From Lentisphaeria bacterium UBA1724 (GTDB lineage Bacteria > Verrucomicrobiota > Lentisphaeria > Oligosphaerales > Oligosphaeraceae): DNA of 5,304 nucleotides. The stretch spans positions 1 to 5,304 of the forward strand of contig DCIO01000022.1 of assembly GCA_002315885.1 (NCBI GenBank), written 5' to 3'. The translations under genes were made by a program, and so were the position numbers. The stretch's first letter is position 1. Every line of letters starts with the position of its first letter. The notes beneath the pieces are model-generated. The model was not told where the DNA came from. It was given only the letters and a program-made list of their open reading frames with translations, and searched no databases. Positions 1-4,500 of the stretch are shown here, piece by piece.

Positions 1-242
1 CTCCGTTAATGTAGCGGAAGTTCTCTTTCGCGTAGCGGGATAATGTCCTAAACGCGCCTGGCTACATGCTCGTTCACTCTTTATGTTCTTCGCTAAACGT
101 CAATTTCGTTAAATCGTCGTTTTTTTGAAATACTACGCATGAGGCGCTTGAAATCGATATGATTTTTTACAAAAATAGTCATGTGTAGCATAAAAGTACA
201 GCATTTCCCCTTCAAGTCCAACTGAAATCAAACACAAAAACC
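1..242. other. Gene-free leader upstream of the pseudopilin gene
   Basis: I see no gene that can be supported here. The first 43 bases contain a short open stretch on the + strand (bases 2-40, stop TAA at 41-43). They also contain a longer-looking one on the - strand, running off the left edge, whose translation includes RYAKENFRYING. Neither has a usable start or enough length to judge. The heptamer gtagcgg occurs at 11-17 and again at 32-38, exactly 21 bases apart. From about 120 onward the sequence becomes AT-rich, as expected of a promoter region for the gene starting at 243. Confidence 0.6.
166..194 (+). promoter_or_regulatory. Candidate sigma70-type promoter for the pseudopilin gene
   Basis: A -35-like TTTACA (166-171, five of six consensus bases) is followed after 17 bases by a -10-like CATAAA (189-194, four of six). 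Transcription would start near 201, giving a leader of about 42 bases. An alternative -10-like TATGAT lies at 158-163 but has no convincing -35 partner. The match is weak in AT-rich DNA, so this is a candidate only. Confidence 0.35.
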
Positions 243-1109
243 ATGAAAAAGTCCTTCACTTTGATTGAACTCCTGGTGGTCATCGCCATCATCGCTATCC
301 TGGCAGCCATGTTGTTGCCCGCGTTATCCAAGGCACGCGAGAAGGCCCGTAGCATTTCCTGCGTCAACAACCTGAAGCAGTGCGCGCTCTTCCTGAATAT
401 GTATTCCCTCTCCAATGACGACTATATCGTCATGGGTGACCATTCCACCAACTGCTGGGTTGCGGCGAATGCGGGGTTGAATAGCAATACCTTCCCTGGC
501 TTGCCCGCGTATGGTTCTCTGTGGAGTGGTAGCAGCATGGCGGGCTATGGCAAATACCTGTATTGCTCCAATCAGACTGCGTGCCCCCTGGGCTCCGTCT
601 GCGCCTGCGGCGGCGGCAAAATCTGCCCCATTCGTTCCTACGGCACCCATTTGAATCGTTCCGCACCTGGCACTTATGGGTTCGCACCCTACAGCATTGG
701 CACCTGTGTCACTTCCTGGAAACTGAATGGCGGCAATGGTGCCAGTGTGATTATGATTGGCAAAGTGAAGGTTCCCACTTCTTTCGTCCTGATGGGCGAT
801 TCCTACGACAACCGTACCGTCTCCGCCACTCAGCCTGCCAACGCCCGTCCCGCCAATATTGACGGCACCTGGGCCAATGGCTGCTCTTACTGGTTGGGCG
901 CCCACGGCAATAGCGGTAACTTCGCATTTGCAGATGGCCACGCTCAGTCCTACCAGACTGCCGGGCAGTTCCTGGATGTCTTCGGAACCGAATTCAAGGA
1001 GTGGAACCAGGATGCATACGGTACCGACGGCAGTGGTGCTCACAGAACCAGCATCTACCACGGCGTCCTGATCGCCGGCTTCGGCTGGGCGGCACGCTCC
1101 ACCTGGTAG
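243..1109 (+). CDS. Type II secretion-like pseudopilin, H-X9-DG family (DUF1559-like)
   Basis: This is a 288-residue protein with a prepilin-type N-terminal signal. Residues 1-4 (MKKS) precede the processing site, and the mature protein would begin FTLIE, with Glu at +5. Residues 5-27 form the hydrophobic helix that holds pseudopilins in the inner membrane before assembly. After a charged linker (KAREKARS) comes a globular domain. The C-terminal motif H221-X9-D231-G232 ([13 protein letters not shown]) is the hallmark of the H-X9-DG group common in Planctomycetota and Lentisphaerota. Residue -1 is Ser instead of the usual Gly, a variant that prepilin peptidases may still process. Ten cysteines are present, five of them clustered at C108, C114, C120, C122 and C128. 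The start is the ATG at 243; it has no Shine-Dalgarno sequence but follows an A-rich stretch (cacaaaaacc). Two in-frame TAG codons end the gene, followed by an intrinsic terminator, so it looks monocistronic. No other secretion genes are nearby. The family is certain; the biological role (envelope fibre, or secretion of glycan-degrading enzymes) is inference. Confidence 0.93.
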   Translation: MKKSFTLIELLVVIAIIAILAAMLLPALSKAREKARSISCVNNLKQCALFLNMYSLSNDDYIVMGDHSTNCWVAANAGLNSNTFPGLPAYGSLWSGSSMAGYGKYLYCSNQTACPLGSVCACGGGKICPIRSYGTHLNRSAPGTYGFAPYSIGTCVTSWKLNGGNGASVIMIGKVKVPTSFVLMGDSYDNRTVSATQPANARPANIDGTWANGCSYWLGAHGNSGNFAFADGHAQSYQTAGQFLDVFGTEFKEWNQDAYGTDGSGAHRTSIYHGVLIAGFGWAARSTW

Positions 1110-1135
1110 TAGCCCCCCCAACTTAGTCTATCCAT

Positions 1136-1172
1136 TGCGCCGGATTTCTTCATGGAACCCGGCGCATTTTTT
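1136..1172 (+). terminator. Intrinsic terminator of the pseudopilin gene
   Basis: TGCGCCGG (1136-1143) pairs perfectly with CCGGCGCA (1159-1166), and six T residues follow directly (1167-1172). A further TTC/GAA pairing is possible inside the loop. It lies 27 bases after the stop codon, in the expected orientation and position for a rho-independent terminator. Confidence 0.85.
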
Positions 1173-1210
1173 CGCCAGCGCGAGGCCGATATAGCCCCTG
1201 GGAAATCTAG

Positions 1211-1256
1211 GGTGCCTTGTCGTGTGCCCGGGGCGAAGGCACCGGGAAGCGCGCTT
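1211..1256. repeat. 8-bp inverted repeat plus adjacent 10-bp palindrome
   Basis: GGTGCCTT (1211-1218) is the exact reverse complement of AAGGCACC (1236-1243), enclosing a GC-rich 17-base loop. Four bases later comes the perfect palindrome AAGCGCGCTT (1247-1256), followed by TT. These directly precede the larger inverted repeat at 1260-1325 and may belong to the same intergenic repetitive element. On the + strand, the stem is not followed by a T-tract, so it is not an obvious terminator. Confidence 0.5.
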
Positions 1257-1259
1257 TTG

Positions 1260-1350
1260 GAAGCCGTTGTGTGCTCGAAGCGAGAGCTTCGAGGGAAGCG
1301 TAAGCTTCGAGCACACAACGGCTTCGAGCACACAACGGATTCGAGCACAC
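1260..1350. repeat. Structured intergenic repeat: 22-bp inverted repeat with 17-bp direct repeats
   Basis: Bases 1260-1281 are the perfect reverse complement of 1304-1325, around a 22-base loop. The same DNA can fold differently on the + strand. A 14-bp outer stem (1260-1273 with 1312-1325) would close two inner hairpins: CTCGAAGC-GAGA-GCTTCGAG (1274-1293) and GAAGC-GTAA-GCTTC (1295-1308). Both loops fit the GNRA tetraloop consensus, which hints that the + strand is the structured RNA sense. The right arm is also the first unit of a 17-bp direct repeat: TTCGAGCACACAACGG at 1306 and 1323, then a partial copy (TTCGAGCACAC) at 1340-1350. The array stops two bases before the end of the acetyltransferase gene. 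It resembles a REP- or MITE-like intergenic element; no transposase is visible. Whether it recurs elsewhere in the genome cannot be seen here. Confidence 0.8.
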
Positions 1351-1352
1351 GA

Positions 1353-2348
1353 CTATCCCCAGAGGGTGTAGGAATTTTCCAAACCGCCGAGTTGATGTAA
1401 TCCTGCGGATTTTACCGCCTCCAGGCGTTCCGTATCCCCATTGACCACGGCGCAGACGGGCGAACGATGATATTTTTCCCGATATGCCTCTGCGGTCTGT
1501 CGAATGAGTTCCGGCAGGTCCTTCAGATAGTTCATTTGAAATCCGAAATCCAGCACATCTTGATTCCAGACGTGCAGGGCGAAGGCGTAATTGCAGGCTG
1601 CGCCGCTGTCGGTCTCCTGGATTTTTATCATTCCATTCCCACCCATTACCTCTTGGAAGGCAGAACGATAGTCACTTAGCCAATAGGCGGGCGTCACAAG
1701 ATTCTGACGGGGAAAATCCATCATCTCCTTCGTATACGGACGAAGTTTATCGCAATCGAATTGGTCGCCGATTTCGCCGTCTCGGATTCGGACGCAAGGA
1801 TGGTCGCCATAGCACCGCTGGACTTCCGCCTGGAAGCCACCGACCTTGGAGAAGCAGAGCGGTCCTGTTTCGCCACCGTATATCATCTCGAAGCCCAGCT
1901 TGCAGTATGCCCTGGCTGCCACCGCGCTACCTGTGCAACAGCAGACTTGACGCAGAGACGAGGCTCTCATATCCGCCACGCAGTAGTTCATCAGCATGCC
2001 CATCAGCCCTAACCGACGGAATTCGGGCTCCGTGAAGACATTCCCGAAATTGCCTCGGCCCGTCTTCAAGCTATAGCCGAACCACAGGCGTGCCGCCCAG
2101 ACGCCGTCCACCTTTGCCAGGTAAAGGTAGTCCACCACCTGGGGAAGTAGATTGCCCACAAGCGCTTCGCGATAGTATATCCGCCAATAGACATTGACGA
2201 AGGTGTAGTCACGGTAGGCGTCATATCCCGTAGAGCCCATCCAATACCGCACGACTTCAGGAGGCGCGGGATTCTTTTCCGTGGTGACAATGCGCCACAA
2301 TTCAAATGGCCGACCGTCTTTCAAGAGACCAGATTCAAGTAGGTTCAT
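1353..2348 (-). CDS. GNAT-family N-acetyltransferase, probably tandem-domain
   Basis: This is a 331-residue soluble protein with no signal peptide or membrane segment. The first GNAT domain spans roughly residues 45-165. Strand beta4 and motif A are NVFTEPEFRRLGLMGMLM (103-120), with R111-x-x-G114 in the acetyl-CoA pyrophosphate-binding loop. Position 116 is Met, where Gly or Ala is usual. Motif B is around 139-153 (GSAVAARAYCKLGFE), the typical N/S-x-x-A-x-x-x-Y-x-x-x-GF pattern. Residues 185-331 may form a second, degenerate GNAT fold: a stretch near 300-318 (AVVNGDTERLEAVKSAGL) resembles motif B, but no motif A is visible. Such proteins transfer acetyl from acetyl-CoA to an amine; the substrate is unknown. 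The ATG at 2348 has no Shine-Dalgarno sequence but follows an A-rich stretch (gcgaaataaaaaa). The gene is divergent from the lyase gene and convergent with the pseudopilin gene. It ends against the 17-bp repeat array, with no T-tract terminator of its own. Confidence 0.85.
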   Translation of the reverse strand: MNLLESGLLKDGRPFELWRIVTTEKNPAPPEVVRYWMGSTGYDAYRDYTFVNVYWRIYYREALVGNLLPQVVDYLYLAKVDGVWAARLWFGYSLKTGRGNFGNVFTEPEFRRLGLMGMLMNYCVADMRASSLRQVCCCTGSAVAARAYCKLGFEMIYGGETGPLCFSKVGGFQAEVQRCYGDHPCVRIRDGEIGDQFDCDKLRPYTKEMMDFPRQNLVTPAYWLSDYRSAFQEVMGGNGMIKIQETDSGAACNYAFALHVWNQDVLDFGFQMNYLKDLPELIRQTAEAYREKYHRSPVCAVVNGDTERLEAVKSAGLHQLGGLENSYTLWG

Positions 2349-2412
2349 TTTTTTATTTCGCTATGTTCCCAGGAGGGTAGGTGGCGTGTGGCAATTCCAA
2401 GAGTGCTCATTT

Positions 2413-2421
2413 TGTGATAAT
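2413..2421 (+). promoter_or_regulatory. Candidate extended -10 promoter element for the lyase gene
   Basis: TGTGATAAT combines a TGN extension with GATAAT (five of six matches to TATAAT). The expected -35 position (about 2393-2398, aattcc) is poor, which extended -10 promoters can tolerate. Transcription would start near 2428, giving a leader of about 190 bases before the ATG at 2621. I found no equally good promoter on the - strand for the acetyltransferase gene. Confidence 0.4.
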
Positions 2422-2541
2422 CTATTGGGTCTATCTAGTATTGCGCAGAGGGCAGGCGAGAATCTCCATGCTCATTCATTCCCCTGGAATAGCTCGTTAT
2501 GTCTGAAAATGGCCTTCTCATCTGGGGGCCGTCCGGGGTTT

Positions 2542-2548
2542 AGGAGGT
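2542..2548 (+). promoter_or_regulatory. Orphan Shine-Dalgarno-like AGGAGGT
   Basis: This is a perfect anti-16S match, yet no ATG, GTG or TTG follows within 4-12 bases. The nearest in-frame lyase starts are TTG at 2573 (24 bases away) and ATG at 2621 (72 bases away). It therefore does not clearly serve any gene as the sequence stands. Confidence 0.4.
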
Positions 2549-2620
2549 AAATTATCCAAGCGTTACATTCTTTTGCTTTCCCAGGGCCCCAAGGGACCAA
2601 ATACACTCCATACGAAAAAA

Positions 2621-4339
2621 ATGACTGCATTTTGCTACAAGCCGATTATTGCGCCCGAGTTGTGGACGCGCCGTTCTTTGTTGGAAATCTACCCCTTTGA
2701 CGGCGGTGGCGGATTCATCAACCGGGCGTTGCTGGGCTCCATTGACGACCGGGAAATCCGCCGGAAATACCTGTCTGGTGAGCTCTCCAAGACGGTCCAG
2801 TTCCCGAATATGGATTTCCATCGCTATGAGCGCTGGCGCAGCATCGAACTGAGCTGCTGGATTAACCGCTGCTATCTGGTGGCGTGTCTGGGACATGCCG
2901 CCTGGCTGGAAAAGGACAAGGCGCTGGCGAATGTCCTGAAGGACACCATGCTTCATTTCCTGGAGACCTGTCCCGCCCCCGGCAATGGCGATCCCGCGGA
3001 GGTCGCCGCCCATTGGGAGCGCGTCAAGTATCGCATGACCCACGATTACAACGAGAAGACCTACGAGGAATACAGCGTGGACGAGACGGATGTGGAATAC
3101 ATCTGGTATGACTTCCAGCCCGCCAGCCGCGTCATACATTTCCTGCATACGCTCTACTTCATCCAGGAGCTGGCGGATTTCCAGCCTGGTGAATTTGGCC
3201 GCATTGTGGAAGGCATCCGCATGCATGGCCATATCCTCTACCTCCAGGAGAAGGGCCTCCCCGACTCCCCCGGCAACCACCAGGCAATCCGCCAGATCGG
3301 GCTGCTCCACGTGGCATCCGCATTCCCCGAAGACGAAGAGACCGCCCAGTGGAAGAAATTGGCCCTGGACCGCATCGCCTGGCACGCCAAGAACGACTTC
3401 TTCGAAAATGGCGTCCTCTTCGAGAATTCTCCGTCATATCACTCCTTCGAGACCTGGCATGGCCGGGATGCGCTGGCATTCGCGAAGCTCTTCGGCATGG
3501 AATTCGATCCTGAGGCAGAACGTCGCTTCAAGCTGGCGGGGCAGGTGCTGGCCACCTACCGCCGTCCCGATGGCAAGACATTGGTCATCAATGACGCCTA
3601 TCCGCTGCTTCCCGACGGGTTGCTGGAATCCATGGGCATCAACGCCGAAGCTCAGCCCAAGACTTCCTACCTGGGGTTGGGTGGGCTTGCGGTCTGGCGC
3701 GGAGAACGCCTCTACGCGGCGTTGGATGTCTCCTCCTTCACGGGAAAATTCTCCCACTACCACGGTGGCAAGAACGCCATTACCATCTTCGTGGATGGGG
3801 AGCCCTTCCTGGATGACCCAGGTTGCTGCAATTATGACGACTCCAGCTTCCGCACCTGCAAGCAGGCGGTCGTCCACAGCACCATGTTGGTGGACAACGA
3901 ACCCGAGGGACACTCCTTCAGTCTCTACGGATGGGATTCCTACCCCGAATTCGAACTGGCACCCTGGGAGGACAACCGCTTCAGCGCTTTGCTCCGTTCC
4001 AATACTCCCGCCTGGAAAGACGTGGAATGGCGACGCACCATGGAGTGCGACGAGGCCGCATTGACGCTGAAGGACCAGGTGAAGGCCTCCAACGCCCACG
4101 CATACGACTTCCGCTTCACCATGGCGCCCGGCATCACGGTGACCGCCAACGAAGGTGCATTCCTGCTCTCCAATGGCAAGAATACCCTGAAGATGACCAT
4201 CGCCGCAAAGGACTACACCTGGGAATTGGCGGATGGCGAAAACTACCAGACCGACCCCGCACTCCCCATCAAGCAGCTCCGCATCCGCTTCGAAGGAAAG
4301 GCTAATCTGGAGAACGCCATCGCCTTCCAGGTGCTGTAA
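2621..4339 (+). CDS. Heparinase II/III family polysaccharide lyase
   Basis: This is a 572-residue protein from the ATG at 2621. The layout fits an alpha-helical toroid (about residues 1-320) followed by a beta-sandwich (about 335-572), as in PL12, PL15, PL17 and PL21 lyases. These enzymes cleave uronic-acid polysaccharides by beta-elimination. Candidate catalytic residues are Asn219-His220 (SPGNHQ), Tyr273-His274 (ENSPSYH) and His379 (FSHYHGG). His381 and Asp399 (FLDDPG) are 18 residues apart, the same spacing as the zinc ligands of Pedobacter heparinase II and the alginate lyase Alg17c. His419 (VVHSTMLVDN) matches the conserved HNT-hV-DG motif. The Asp that usually follows the HxH pair is absent (GGK). 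There is no signal peptide, so a cytoplasmic role on imported oligosaccharides is likely. An in-frame TTG at 2573 would add 16 residues. I prefer ATG 2621 because family-like sequence starts there and it has the same A-rich upstream context as the other genes. The gene ends with tandem TAA-TAG stops. The family is confident; the substrate is unknown. Confidence 0.92.
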   Translation: MTAFCYKPIIAPELWTRRSLLEIYPFDGGGGFINRALLGSIDDREIRRKYLSGELSKTVQFPNMDFHRYERWRSIELSCWINRCYLVACLGHAAWLEKDKALANVLKDTMLHFLETCPAPGNGDPAEVAAHWERVKYRMTHDYNEKTYEEYSVDETDVEYIWYDFQPASRVIHFLHTLYFIQELADFQPGEFGRIVEGIRMHGHILYLQEKGLPDSPGNHQAIRQIGLLHVASAFPEDEETAQWKKLALDRIAWHAKNDFFENGVLFENSPSYHSFETWHGRDALAFAKLFGMEFDPEAERRFKLAGQVLATYRRPDGKTLVINDAYPLLPDGLLESMGINAEAQPKTSYLGLGGLAVWRGERLYAALDVSSFTGKFSHYHGGKNAITIFVDGEPFLDDPGCCNYDDSSFRTCKQAVVHSTMLVDNEPEGHSFSLYGWDSYPEFELAPWEDNRFSALLRSNTPAWKDVEWRRTMECDEAALTLKDQVKASNAHAYDFRFTMAPGITVTANEGAFLLSNGKNTLKMTIAAKDYTWELADGENYQTDPALPIKQLRIRFEGKANLENAIAFQVL

Positions 4340-4500
4340 TAGCATTCCTCTGGTCCGAATATCTCCTATGAGACAAATTGCACTGGGGGGGGGCGAGGTG
4401 CGTTTTGTCTGGTCATATCGTAGCGACTTGATGTTTGAGAAGTAAACTCGTTTCGCCGCGATGGTTCTGTGCGCGGCGATTTTGTCGCCGCGATGGTGTT
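4340..4500. other. Convergent spacer with a G9 homopolymer
   Basis: These 161 bases lie between the convergent lyase and glycosidase-like genes. No gene is supported. A run of nine G residues occupies 4385-4393, and a pair of alternative hairpins occupies 4453-4492. The G9 run stands outside any coding frame, so it cannot shift a protein frame directly; it is also a spot where read errors are likely. Confidence 0.6.
4453..4497 (+). terminator. Alternative GC-rich hairpins, probable terminator region of the lyase gene
   Basis: TCGCCGCG (4453-4460) pairs perfectly with CGCGGCGA (4472-4479), followed by TTTT (4480-4483), a plausible weak intrinsic terminator for the + strand gene. TCGCCGCG then recurs at 4485-4492 within a 13-base direct repeat (tcgccgcgatggt at 4453-4465 and 4485-4497). 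The central arm can therefore pair instead with the right copy, leaving a 5-base loop that contains the T-run. The two hairpins exclude each other. On the - strand neither stem is followed by a T-tract, although the region lies just beyond the stop of the gene on that strand. Confidence 0.55.

Larger units (their letters stand above)
2349..2620. other. Divergent intergenic region between acetyltransferase and lyase genes
   Basis: These 272 bases separate two outward-facing genes and should hold both promoters. Visible elements are the extended -10 at 2413-2421 and two copies of tgctcatt (2404-2411 and 2469-2476). There is also a short dyad ATTCC-CCT-GGAAT (2478-2490) and an isolated AGGAGGT (2542-2548). 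The repeat and dyad could be regulator sites, but both are short enough to be chance. No gene is supported here. Confidence 0.5.

Noticed and set aside
2..43. Possible tail of an upstream + strand gene ending at TAA 41-43
   Set aside because: Only 13 codons are visible, too few to distinguish from chance.
1113..1119. C7 run just after the pseudopilin stop codons
   Set aside because: It is short and non-coding, lies before the terminator, and has no sign of function.
324..1121. 265-codon open frame on the - strand opposite the pseudopilin gene
   Set aside because: It is fully antisense to a gene with an unmistakable prepilin signal and H-X9-DG motif. The Gly/Ala/Val-rich translation has no recognisable domain.
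1306..1350. Possible CRISPR-like repeat array
   Set aside because: The repeats are 17 bases in direct contact with no spacers, only 2.7 copies, and no cas gene is visible.
2573..2620. TTG at 2573 as start of the lyase
   Set aside because: The extra 16 residues (LSQGPKGPNTLHTKK) do not resemble the family or a signal peptide, and the AGGAGGT is too far away (24 bases) to serve it. The ATG at 2621 is preferred, though the TTG cannot be fully excluded.
3090..4064. 324-codon open frame on the + strand inside the lyase gene
   Set aside because: Its translation is low-complexity, rich in Ser, Pro, Trp and Arg, as expected from an off-frame reading, and it sits wholly within the lyase gene.
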